Part shown: positions 51,266 to 63,339 of the stretch, piece after piece
How the letters are laid out: each line of letters begins with the position of its first letter
How positions within the stretch are numbered: the first letter of the stretch is position 1
Source of the DNA: Hofstenia miamia
Taxonomy: Eukaryota; Xenacoelomorpha; Acoela
Length of the DNA: 64,000 nucleotides
Direction: 5' to 3'
Assembly (NCBI GenBank): GCA_004352715.1
Contig: SCFE01000015.1
Location: 430,270-494,269 of the forward strand
The notes under the pieces: model-generated
What the model was told of the DNA's origin: nothing
The model's database searches: none
The model's input: the letters and a program-made list of their open reading frames with translations, nothing else
Program-made: the position numbers and the translations under genes

Positions 51266-52375
51266 TAAAATGCCAAACACAAGAATTAAAAAATCAAAAA
51301 CACTCCCAGAAAAAACAGGTCAAACCCCACTTACATCAGAGGATGCCCAATCAAATGAAGAACCTCACAGTCATATTGCCTTTTAAAAAATGAAATAACT
51401 GAACTGAAGGAAAAGTTTGATTTACCACAAACACTAGATGATTTGACCTGATTCAAATGAAAACAAAACACTTTGAGAAGTAATACTCAAACTGAAAAAA
51501 GAAAAAGACAAACTAATGTTAAACTGTAATGAACTTGAAGATGAAAACCACAACATTCTAACTCAATATAGAACACTAGAAGATAAACCACAAGTTTGCA
51601 ACTGCAAATCAAGGAAGATATAAATTACTTAAATCCAATACAAATCTAATTAAATAGATCAAGGACTGTAACATGCAGAACATTCAAGTTAAAGGTCAAC
51701 TCATATCTCAAGAAGCAGAGAACAATGCCCTTTATAGAAAAATTCAAAATATGAGAACTCAATTAAGTAATTTGCAATCCTATCAAGATAAAGCTACCAT
51801 TGTAAAAACTATGAAGAATGCTAAAAAACCCAATCCATACAATCAAAAAATTGGGACACCATGTAAACAAGTCCCCTGCCATTGTACAAAACATTTCTTA
51901 CATTCTACACCAATTACCATCACTAACAATTTGCTATTAAGTTCTCAAATCCTTCACAAACAATTAAATGATCCTTTATTGTTACAATTAAAAGAAAAAC
52001 TAGACTTTATTGAAAACAAAGTGAAAAATTTTAAAAGTACTGAGGAATACAAAAAATATTTTCATTCCAACTTACCACTTTCAGCAACTGATGACAATTT
52101 AAAAATAATGATGCCACTTCCAAGGAAAAGTCAATGGAACCTCTCCCACATTTAAAGAGTGGTTCTTTTTGTACAAACAAAATCTAATTGTCCAACAATG
52201 AGGTCAGGAGCATGCTTTAACACAATTCCCAAGTTATTGATAGGGAAGGCATACAACTATTATTTGACACTAGCCAAGACAATCCACTCTAATTATGAGT
52301 TGTTGATTCAGAATTTTTACAACCATTTCCATTCTCCCCTACAGTATGCAATCAGTATAAAATTCTTTTAAATAA
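51266..52375 (+). mobile_element. gag-like ORF remnant of a retroelement
   Basis: Starts near MPNTRIKKSKTLPEKTGQ, then lysine/glutamate-rich coiled-coil-like sequence with stops. A 160-codon open piece lies at 51673-52155. After a frameshift near 52150 comes FKEWFFLYKQNL...HALTQFPKLLIGKAYNYYLTL then NYELLIQNFYNHF, which has the 'F...L.GKA..WY..L...W..L...F' pattern of retrotransposon gag. Identity is by pattern only. Confidence 0.5.
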
Positions 52376-52599
52376 TACAACTTACAAAAAAACCAACAAC
52401 ATAGAAGAGCACATCTTGCAAGTCAAATGACTGTATAGACTCAGTCACAATTTTTTCCAAGTATTCATCACATGATCTCTTCACTCACATAACATATGGT
52501 ATGCTATTACCATATTCCATTATTTTGGAGAATCCTTTGTGACTTTATACAAACTTTCTGTTAAGCTTTTGTAATTTGAACAAGATTAAAATACTTGAT

Positions 52600-53180
52600 T
52601 GACTAGTCACAAAATGGTGTTTGGATAAAATGACAAAAGATCTCAAAAATAATGGATATGCACAGAATCTAATTCATAAGATTATTGATAGGAAATTTTC
52701 ATGCAATACACTAGATTCAAAGTCTACACATAACCAAGACAAAATAAAAGTACACTGGAAGTGACCATTTTTAAAATTACAAGAAGAACAACTAAAGAAA
52801 ACAATATGATCAGACAACAAAGAATTACTAACTTCAAAAATTTGTCCTGTATTTTATGAAAAAAGACCATGGAAATGTTCCCCAATAAAGATCATATACC
52901 CATTACATTGTCTTCTGTTATAGTTTATTCATATGGCTGTAATCAATGTTCAAGTTCATTCATTGGCAAGACCAGAAGGCATTTAGAAACACAGGCAAAG
53001 AAACACAAGAGGGCATCTACAATCCAAAATATATATACATGGATGTGAACCCAAGCTGAAGAACTTTAAAATACTAATAAGACATTGTCAAACTAAAATC
53101 ACAGAAGCAATATGTATAAAATCAACTAAGATAACATTATTAACTAAACAAAGACATCAAATATATCTAAATATATTTTG
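52600..53180 (+). mobile_element. Penelope-like element 3' end with GIY-YIG-type nuclease remnant
   Basis: Reads (across frameshifts) LKNNGYAQNLIHKIIDRKF, then VIVYSYGCNQCSSSFIGKTR followed by RHLETQAKKH, the 'VY...C..C...YIG.T.R.L..R..EH' block of GIY-YIG domains in Penelope-like elements. The terminal CQTKITEAICIKSTK and QIYLNIF resemble their usual C-terminus. The catalytic Tyr of the second block is Phe (SFIG), and the sequence is broken, so it is inactive. Confidence 0.6.
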
Positions 53181-53260
53181 AAAATTACTAGAAAAAACTT
53201 TCTCCAAATTCTTGAAAATGACAACAATATTTGTTGAAACCTGTTGCAATAAAACATTTA

Positions 53261-53417
53261 TATATATATANNNNNNNNNNNNNNNNNNNNNNNNNNNNNN
53301 NNNNNNNNNNNNNNNNNNNNNNNNNNNNNNNNNNNNNNNNNNNNNNNNNNNNNNNNNNNNNNNNNNNNNNNNNNNNNNNNNNNNNNNNNNNNNNNNNNNN
53401 NNNNNNNNNNNNNNNNN

Positions 53418-53448
<31 letters not shown>
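53261..53448. repeat. TA microsatellite with a 147-N gap
   Basis: TA repeats on both sides of Ns at 53271-53417. Confidence 0.9.
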
Positions 53449-53450
<2 letters not shown>

Positions 53451-54331
53451 TCTAATTAAATAGCAATAATACAATATTATTACATTGCTCAATACTGTGT
53501 AACTAGTGGTTATGGGCATCTAGGTATAAATAATGACAAGCTATGATTGGAATTCTTCATAAATTTAGAATCTTTGCAAAGTTGCTAAGCTTAGCCTCTC
53601 TCTATAATAAGCATGCATGATAATAAATATAGTACTTTATAACTTGTTTAATTAATTGTGGAATTTTAAAAATAGATTTGTGAATTTCTTAAATTGAATC
53701 ATGATGTATATGAAACAAAACCAATATGCTTATTTTTTAGCAAAGCATGCCATTAAACCATTTAGTGGATACACCAGTGCCTCCAATTGTCATTGGAGGT
53801 ACTCTTTAAAGTATCAATGAGCCAAATGAAAACTTTTCAACCTACTGAAGTTTTGAGCAACTTGGAAATTCATGCTTTTAGAATTGATGTTGCTCCAACT
53901 AAAAATACACGCTTATCAAACTGGTCATTCAATTCTAATTGCTCAAATAGAGCATGTTGCTCCATTTTTGGAAAAATTAACAAGAATACTTTTTATATGA
54001 ATAACAAGGAACCTAACTCTGATATCAATGAGCCATTCATATGCAGTATCTTGCAAAATGATTTATCAGCTTTGGAAACTTTTTGTTAAAATTTGCTCTT
54101 TCTCAGATTTCCCTAAACTAAATTCATTTTAATTTTTTTCAAAAATGTAAGAAAAAAATATATATTTATGCAGAATAATTTGATTGAAATTTAAACTTAA
54201 GCATTTTTTTATTCAAGTTTTACTTCGATCTTCTTATATTGTGTGCTATTAATCAGTTATTTCACAAATACATGACGTCATCCTTTATGTATTTTACTTA
54301 TGAAATAGCCTCGAATTTTTTTAGTATTATG
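53449..54331. other. Unassigned
   Basis: An open stretch 53766-54089 (+) follows an acceptor-like TATTTTTTAG at 53731-53740, but no domain or downstream donor could be matched. Confidence 0.35.
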
Positions 54332-54739
54332 TTTGAGTACAGGGAATTCGAGACAAGACCAAGACTTTGAGATTGAGACCGAGACTTTTATTTTTGAGAC
54401 GAGAAATGAGGCGTTTTTGATTAAGACAATGAGACTCGAGACTTTTTTGAGACTTGAAGGTTACAAAAACTTTCGCCAAGCTAAAAATAATTTTAAACAA
54501 GCTAAAAAATATTATTTAAATTTCCAGTTTATCATGCTTAAATAAATTAAAATACAAAATCTATTGCTTTTTTTCACTTAAACATCATTGTTTTATTAAA
54601 GTTTTAATCGAGACTAATAACAGCCTAGATTCGAGACGAGAATGAGACTTTTTTTCACGTCTCGTCGAGACTGAAACTTGCACTAGCTTTTTTGAGACCG
54701 AGACCAAAATATGAAAGTCTCGAATTCCCTGTTTGAGTA
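54332..54739. mobile_element. hAT-type MITE, 392 bp with 8-bp target duplication
   Basis: Element 54340-54731; target duplication TTTGAGTA at 54332-54339 and 54732-54739. Perfect 15-bp inverted ends CAGGGAATTCGAGAC. The interior repeats GAGAC/GTCTC motifs on both arms. The 70-codon open frame inside it is a by-product. Confidence 0.9.
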
Positions 54740-57662
54740 ATTATACCAATGAAATTGACTCACCTTATTCATTGTCACCGTTTTTAGATATGTAGATAAT
54801 CAAGTATATTTATAATATTGCTAATCATTGTAATAGATTTTAGCTGTTTGCTAAGGTTAAATGGATGCGTAGACATTCATTTAGTGAAAATTACCTCTAA
54901 TCAGTGGCGCTTGTGCTTTCAAAAGCTAGGCAAGCAAATATTTTTAAGCAACCAAACTAGTATAAATAATAAACCATGAAAAATATATTTATATGTGAAA
55001 TACGGAAGGCGATTTTTTTTAAAAAAGATATTTGTAATATTATTATTATTATTATTATAAAAATAAGATTAGTCCTTCAGTTCATTTAGTAAAACGTTTT
55101 CAAGAAAAATTGCTAATAATTTCTTTAGTTTTTGCTCCTCTAATCAGTTACTCTTGAATTTGTTTAAATTTGCTTTGAACAGAAAATAATCATTTTAGCT
55201 AAGAAAGTCGACAAATCATGCATATCAAAATATCGAATACCAATTTTATCGATTTACAATTGGAGCCATGCCAATGATAGCAAACTTGAGATTACTCACA
55301 AAGTTTTTCAAGATTGCGAAAATAAGAGTAGAAATTTAGAGCAGAAAATGCTCAAAGTTTTTAAAATTTAATAATTCTATAAAACGGCATTTGCATAGAG
55401 ATGTGAAACTGGCCTCCATTTGAGTGCATATGCATATGACGCCAATTTATATCAAAATATGTTTTTCTTAAATTATCCTAGTTTCATTTGATTTTTGAAA
55501 AAAATTGTTGCACATTAATAGAAAAAATTCGTCTTGCATTAACAATTCCTATAAATTTTCAACATTTCTGTCAAAGAAAAACAAATGCCTATCGCATTCT
55601 TATTTAAGAATTTGTACAAGGATAAAAAATGCGATAAAGTCATTATCCCAGATAGGAGCCTTGCTCAAATGTATTCTGTTTCCAGCACTGCTTGAATAGA
55701 GCAATGTTTCTAATTGATATTTAAATAATATGTTTACTGCTTGAATAGAGCAATGTTTCTAATTGATATTTAAATAATATGTTTACTTTTGGGTTTTTGT
55801 ATGGAACAAAAATATTTCGCCTGATTCTTTCTTTTACAACAACCGTGTTTTGATCAATGCGAAGCAATGAACGGAATGAGATGAAGAAAACGGATATAAT
55901 GAAATCACTTGAGCGTGCGTAGGTACAGCATTAAAGCGTCTGCTTGCTGTGGCGCAATCATTTAATTATTTTAAAGCAAATGGTATGAATGTTGTTTTAA
56001 CACAAACTAAGAATTTACGATTTGTACAATTGTATAGATATAAATTCATACAATTAAGAATGAAATTATTTATTAAAGAATTATTGGGCAAGCACAGCTT
56101 GCCTTGCTTACACGCACGAGCCGCCTATGCCTCTAATGTTATATAATATGTATAATTATAATATGCATAATTTTAAAATTAGATAAGCTTCATTAGCAAA
56201 ATATGCTATTACAGCATATGAATCAATATTTCGAAGCAAAAGTCAACTCTATTGTGGTTATATAAAAGAATTTTATTTTCATTAACATTGAATACAATGA
56301 TTCTAAAATAAGTCCAATTTTTTGTATAGTAAGATTACATCATTTTGTCATGTTTTCAACGGAATTTATTGTCCCAATTTATACTTGAAAATTGCCCATA
56401 TTTACTGAAGTTGTTGAAAAAATGACATAATTTCTTCCAACATATCAAGCATTTTTTAAAAATGATTTTTTCCATAATGTTCAGTTGCAGTCAGCGTAAT
56501 AAATTGTTACTTATGCATTAATCAAGTTAGATTTTGACACAACACTTAACTAGACTCAAGTTGCATACAAAGAATACCAACAATAAAGTGTTAATTTTCA
56601 ACAGTAAAGTCCTGTTTGGTTTAGGATAATGTATGTTTCCATTATTATGATAAGATTTTAGAACATCTGAGTGTAAAATTGTGTTTACAGCTTATCAGTG
56701 AAATATAATACTTCGGAATTGAGCGCTTATTTAGTACAAATTCAGCTGTAAACAGGTGCGAAGGACGATCAATTAATAAAACTTATGAAATCAAAAGAAT
56801 GGGTAATTGAGCTTAGCAATTGCGCTAATACTGCGGTAAACACTTGAAAGACGCACATATTTGCACAATTGAGATTAAAGACGCGATTAAAGCACCTTAA
56901 ATATTTCGTCTTTCATTACATTAATGCACAATTACAAGTTTCAATTGACATTAGTCCGCTGTAAACCCTGTATCAATAACAAATGAAGGTGTCATAAGCA
57001 AGTTCAATTCAGACGCTGTAAGCAGCAGATTAACAACAATATATTCTCTTCAATTCATTGAGAAGCTGAAAACGCATCTAAATGAATGTTACAGTAATTT
57101 TCCTACCAGATTTCAATACGATTGCAACCTCTTTTTCCTATATAAAAACCAGCTATATTTGAATATATTAAAGAAACTTTGAATCAGGTAAAAGCTGAAT
57201 GTTTAATAATTATGGATCATTCTTGGAGAGTATTAATAGTGTAAATAATCGTCAGATAGAATAAAATGTGTATATCTCTATTTTTTATTTTTGTTTTTAA
57301 AGTGGTATTTTATGTATAGTTGCAAATTGGCTTTTTATTGTTGGGATACTCTGTACTAATACCACTGTGCTTAAATGAAAAATATTATTATTGAATTTGT
57401 CCATTTGATGCAACTATTTCATATAGTAAATTATGTTTATTTATGTATTATACCTTATCATATATACTTATAAAAACATGCAATGATCGTAGATATTATC
57501 AATTGTTGTAATAGTATATACAAATCATTGGCTTCAACTGAAAAAAATGAATTCTTTAATACATGTATTATCTGCAGCAAACAATCTGTTTTTGTATATT
57601 TTAGTATGTGAGAAGAGTTATTCATGGAATTACAAGAAGAAAAACTATTTATGTATCACATG
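54740..57662. other. Unassigned AT-rich DNA
   Basis: Includes an ATT microsatellite near 55038-55056 and a 49-bp tandem duplication at 55687-55784. No gene or RNA recognised. Confidence 0.4.
55687..55784 (+). repeat. 49-bp tandem duplication
   Basis: ACTGCTTGAATAGAGCAATG... repeated at 55687 and 55736 without differences. Confidence 0.9.
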
Positions 57663-57997
57663 CTTATATCTAGTGCTCGACGGTTTCCAAGAAATGACCT
57701 CGACTTCGGCTTTTTACATCCTCAAAAACGGGGTTTCGGTTTTATTAGCTAGCTACTATCGATATTTGAAAACGTTATTCAACCTTTCTGAAGAATATTT
57801 TCATAACAGTAAACTAAGTTAATAATCATGTAAACACAATTCCATTTCAAGAATTTTGGCACTTGCTCCAAGAATGCTTCATTTCTTAGAAATAACATTT
57901 TAGGCGACTGCTTATGCTGAAAACCGAAAACTCGGTTTTCATATTTTTCTCTCGGTTCGGTTTCTTTCACGGTATACCGCCGAGCCCTACTTATATT
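57663..57997. mobile_element. hAT-type MITE, 319 bp
   Basis: Element 57671-57989; ends TAGTGCTCGACGGT and, inverted, TAGGGCTCGGCGGT (11-12 of 14 match). Target duplication CTTATATC/CTTATATT (7 of 8). Subterminal CGGTTTTC/GAAAACCG motifs resemble the MITE at 43200. Confidence 0.75.
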
Positions 57998-58789
<792 letters not shown>

Positions 58790-59463
58790 ATCGCTATTGT
58801 GCTATTGTTTTATACAGTTCGATTCATCTTATGTTGTATGGCTGTTTGAAAGTGTAACTTTAGATATGAATTGTACTTTAAGGATCTAGGCTAATTCTGA
58901 ATTTTATGAAATTCTGCATTTTAATAAGTAAATCAATTATTTACAATCCTTTGTATTTAATCAAGCATTTATAAAAAACAATTTTACCACTGTCTGCAAT
59001 CTAATTCTACACAGTGACATTGAAATTTTGAAGTTAACTGTTCTGTTGGTTATCACAAATTTGCAAATTCTTTACTCACGCCATTGAATGTATAGTGTGT
59101 TCAAAAATTCAGAGCGCTATTTATATGAAATTGATTAATTCTACAATCTTCACATTCTTGTTAATTGTATTTTAAATTGTAATGTTTATTCTTGAACAAT
59201 TATACAAATAGAACACAATGTTAATATTAATACAAAAGGAGACATTTTCAAACAAAACAAATAATCTAAGTAAGTTTAGCATCCTCCCGTTTTAATTCCT
59301 AAAATTTGTAATCGATCTACTATTTCTTCACTTGAATGTAGAAAAAGTTTTCATATTGTGAAAAAATGTTCATTCTGTATGATTCGGAGCACTCAGTATT
59401 TATGAAAATATTTTGAAAAAACTTGAGTTTCAAGTATCATTCGCAAAGTTGAAATAAATTCTG
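58790..59463 (+). other. NEDD8 3' UTR and downstream
   Basis: AT-rich. A canonical AATAAA occurs near 59453, and an AATAAG variant near 58922 is closer. No further coding. Confidence 0.4.
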
Positions 59464-59690
59464 TTAACCCTTTCTTGCATAGAACTTTTTATTTCATAAA
59501 ATTGAAAATATACATGTATTTTAGGATTATTAGATACAAACTATCCCAGTGCCCTCTGATGGTCATACACTTTACTAGAGATGGTAAGGTTTGCGTCCAG
59601 AATGATATACCCAGTACAGCTGAAAGTGTTTGGGAGATTCATAGGCCTAACACTGGCAAAATATGTAACCGGAATGCAAGAAACTGTTAA
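59464..59690. mobile_element. Short TTAA-flanked element, 219 bp, piggyBac-like
   Basis: TTAA at 59464-59467 and 59687-59690 enclose ends CCCTTTCTTGCAT and, inverted, CAGTTTCTTGCAT. The 71-codon cysteine-containing open frame inside lies wholly within the element and uses its right end as C-terminus. Confidence 0.6.
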
Positions 59691-61079
59691 CTACCTTATT
59701 CCGCTAAGTATTATCTTGATCATTTTGATTAACATCTAAAATGTTAAATTTAGATCCAATATTCAGCAGATCTTAAGTTTGTTAGTTAATTTAAAATTAT
59801 TAATATTTTAATAGAAAAAATATATCATTGAAGTATTAAATTGAAATTGTTAAAATCAAACAAAAAGGAAATATTTGGCAGATATTTTTAAAAGCAAAGG
59901 ATCATTCAGGTGAATATTATCTACACATTTTCCGTATCATGGAGGAAACGGCGGTGGTTGCCAGAACTGTCATTCCCCCAAATTGCTCTACAAACAGGAA
60001 AGGCATTGTGAAGCTCAAGTCTTCAGAGCATTGAACTATGAGGACATGACTATTGGACAATAACAAACTTTTTTTAAAAAACGAATCATTCACTTAACGT
60101 TTTTCGACATGCCATTGTCATTATCGAAAAGTTTCCCTCTAATATTCACAAATATTATTCATCAATGAAATATTTTTTACAATAGCTTTGGTAAAAAAAT
60201 TAATTAACTCTTGTCATGTGATTATTCCAGAATTATCATGTGTAACCTCATGTTGATCTATTTATCTTACATTATCAATGACAAAAACTCGTTTTACCTT
60301 CAGTCAACAGATTTATATTTCAATGTGAATTTATCAACAGTGCAATCTGACATTTTTGACAGATACTTATTGTTTAAACCATCAATTTATGCTAAATAAT
60401 ATATGTACAAATATTCCTGATGACAATAAATGCTGTTGCATGTACGTAATAGCTGGTTCATTTGGCACTTTCGTAGGCGCAATTTCATTTTCATGAACTC
60501 AATTTGTATTTCCATAGACTCAAGTTGATGTTTCAAAATCTTAATTTGAATTTTCATTGGCTCAACATGAAAGGGTGTACATTTTAGTTCTGCAGATGAG
60601 ATCAATTTGGTGTTGTTTATATCAACTTATTGTGGGAATAGGTCCCGTCATCTGTCAAGCAGTTGAGTTTTTGTTTAAAAATATGACTAACAATTTAACT
60701 ATAACAAAAGATAAACTGTTTATTTTTGCAATAAATTTACAACTTCAGAAAGTCATCTATTGGTTGAATGTGATCACTACTAACTTCCCCTGGTAATCGC
60801 GCATATTTTTGTTGTCAAAGATAGTAAATTCATGAGCATACACTTAGAACTGATTATCATTTGGAAATCCTGAACACAATCATTGGTGAACGCGCTCAAA
60901 CGTACTGTCATAAAATCGTGCTAAAGTGGATTTCTGTGCTGAGAGTACTTGAAAGTATTCATCATTTTGCATTGAATATTACGACTATTAAAGAAAATTA
61001 AAATGCTCTCAATTCCTAATGCTCAATGTCGAAAACCTATGATAACAACAACTAACCTTAACTATTTCTCCTTATGAAG
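59691..61079. other. Unassigned, with a GC-rich island
   Basis: 59940-60050 is much GC-richer than its surroundings and open in more than one frame, but matches no family I recognise. The rest is AT-rich. Confidence 0.35.
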
Positions 61080-61329
61080 ATAAACCACCCAACTCCTTTG
61101 AAACTTATTATGCGCAAAACAGATTGAAGCAGCCGTCAGCTACTGACCTGCAGCCGTTTGTAAGTTTCCAAGAAAGAACGAACATTGCACATGTCAAAAT
61201 TTGAAAAAAAATTGTTTTAGCTAATAAACGTAATATTTTCGTAGTTAAGAAAAAAATCTAAGGATTAAGAAAATATTATTATTTCTGCAGGCTACGGTAC
61301 TTCTATTAAAATCCTTAATTTTGCTATAA
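61080..61329 (+). CDS. Candidate last two exons of an unidentified gene
   Basis: Exon 61080-61159 lies between an acceptor (ACTATTTCTCCTTATGAAG) and a consensus donor TTT|GTAAGT. It reads KPPNSFETYYAQNRLKQPSA then TDLQPF and stands out as coding. A 131-bp intron ends TTATTATTTCTGCAG at 61290. The next exon, 61291-61329, reads ATVLLLKSLILL and stops, in matching phase 0. Upstream exons were not found, and the family is not recognised. The acceptor of the first exon is the weakest part. The second exon could be chance. Confidence 0.35.
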
Positions 61330-61659
61330 ATTGAGTTATTCTTTTTTATTGTATTTTTACTTCCAGTTTTCTAATATTAAAAGGAACACTCAAATCGAAT
61401 AGTAAAGATTTTCGATAATATATACATACAAATATACATATACACATACATACATAGATACATATATTCTGGCCCTGTATACTATGAACACTTCCTAGCA
61501 GCGTATTGCATGCATATTTGCGCACTTACAATTCACATTTATGTAACTATAGTTTTTTCAAGATTCCTGAATTATTTTTTTTCAAAAAATTCCTTACCAT
61601 CAGTACAAATAATAATGGGTCTACAGGAAAGACCAACAAGCACACAGATGAGGTCTTTC
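61330..61659. other. Unassigned, with TACA-type microsatellite
   Basis: Imperfect TACATA repeats at about 61419-61467. Confidence 0.5.
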
Positions 61660-62319
61660 TTAACCCTATTTATACCGGAGGCGTTTTCCGTTACTTTGAT
61701 GGATTTTTGCAGAAAACTTTTTTTGTAGAACTTCCACTGTCTCCATTTTTGGTTACTTTTTATATTTTTTACTACTGAGTTGAACTAAGTTGATTTCATT
61801 GTTTCTTGTTGTGGTTTTTCTGCAACATTGATTTTGTATGAGGTCACATATTTCATGTAATGTTTTTGACGCCTGTCTGTGATGATATTGGACTTTGAAA
61901 AGCGTTTCTATTGTTCTAATTTGCCTTGCCCTTCAATTTTGCGAGCATCTGAAATTTATTTTATAAGTTATATGTATATTTTGTATCAGTACCAATTTGT
62001 TAAAACAATAGAACAATGAAAACAATGGAATACAATAGGAAACAATAGAAAATAAAAAATCAGCCTTCATCTTTTATCATTGCTGCTCAGTTCAATGAGA
62101 TACTTCGAAACTTTTAATTCCTTTTTGAATGATTTTTTGTATTCAAATACATAATAGTTTATATAAAAACCTGAGAATCTAGTTATACTAGTTATAGGAG
62201 TCTCATTTGGTCACGGTGTACACTGTTTAAATCCATTGTTCTATCATTGGGTGGCGGAATCCGCCCGCCCCGGTATTACACCACCTAAAAAAACCGGTAT
62301 ATATATTATATAGGGTTAA
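61660..62319. mobile_element. TTAA-flanked MITE, 652 bp
   Basis: TTAA at 61660-61663 and 62316-62319. Ends CCCTATTTATACCGG and, inverted, CCCTATATAATATATATACCGG share CCCTAT and TACCGG with spacer-length differences. The right arm has a GC-rich GGCGGAATCCGCCCGCC stretch. A different family from the one at 35438, but with the same CCCTAT start. Confidence 0.7.
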
Positions 62320-63339
62320 GAGCTTAATTCTGCAATATAAAGTTTTTTAAATAGACATCATTAGAATATAGATTTGGCTGACTATCAATATGCTTAAACA
62401 CATTTCCTATTTTTGATCCACTCATTTTTGAATTGCTTTTAACACCCTTAGTTTAATAATATCACTTCTTAAAAATACACTTAAATTAGTTAACAGTAGT
62501 TATATTTTCTAAAACTTTAAACCAACCTGTATTGAATTTTTGAAAATTAATTTTTCTTCAAAATTACATTGATATCAATAAACAAAACAAAAACAATGCA
62601 AAACAATTAATAAAGAAAAAATGAAATAACAAAGAAGTCAAAGAATGAGGTATAGAACAACAAAAAATAAAAAATAGATATAATTAAGATAGCATTGATC
62701 AGGCCAGTAAGCATACATACTTATTTAATATTTGGAAATATGAAAATTCTTCAAAGTTCCATCCAGGAATGCTTAAGAATCTATTAAGAAATCCGATTTA
62801 GGGTAATATTCTTTATTCTTACATTTCGTGAATGAAATTATTAAAGTTACAAAAATACATACAAGCTATGATATTGTTCCCAGTCGAGACTGAATTTAAT
62901 GTCTTATCAGCAGAGATATTTAAAAAGATAGTTTTATGTATATATTTTAGGGCTTTAATAAAAATGGATTATTAATACATTTACAGTTATAAATGCTAGT
63001 TATATAGAAAACTAAAAAGTGGTAAATATTTTTTGTGCATATTGTTTGTTCAGTTTATTGATGCCTCTAGGTTTGACGAAAAATTAATTTTCAAAAATTC
63101 AATGAAGAAGAAATATTCTTTATTGTTGCAGCATCGTATATAACAGCAAATTCTGATAAAGTAACAACTGCAACAATAGTGTCGAAAAATACAAAGCACA
63201 AAACAAAAGTTAATATTTACAGATATTGATATTTATAATATATTTACAGATTTTCAAATTGTTCCTAGTTAAGCCAATTATAAAAAGTATATCCTGACCA
63301 AGCCTTATTGCTAATCTTAAGGTAAAAATGAGAGCAAAT
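62320..63339. other. Unassigned AT-rich DNA
   Basis: May include the 3' UTR of the minus-strand LINE that begins at 63340. Confidence 0.4.

Noticed and set aside
53157-53519. Open frames across the gap at 53271-53417
   Set aside because: Made of Ns and TA-repeat translations (YIYIYI), not coding.
53766-54089. ~108-codon plus-strand frame after an acceptor-like TATTTTTTAG
   Set aside because: The exon frame from the acceptor and the long frame do not agree, and no family similarity is evident; left unassigned.
59523-59690. Cysteine spacing (CP..VI.FT..GK.C) in an exon-like frame recalls the last exon of chemokines
   Set aside because: The frame lies entirely within a TTAA-flanked element, its C-terminus is the element's terminal repeat, the Cys spacing is off, no other chemokine exons are present, and chemokines are vertebrate proteins.
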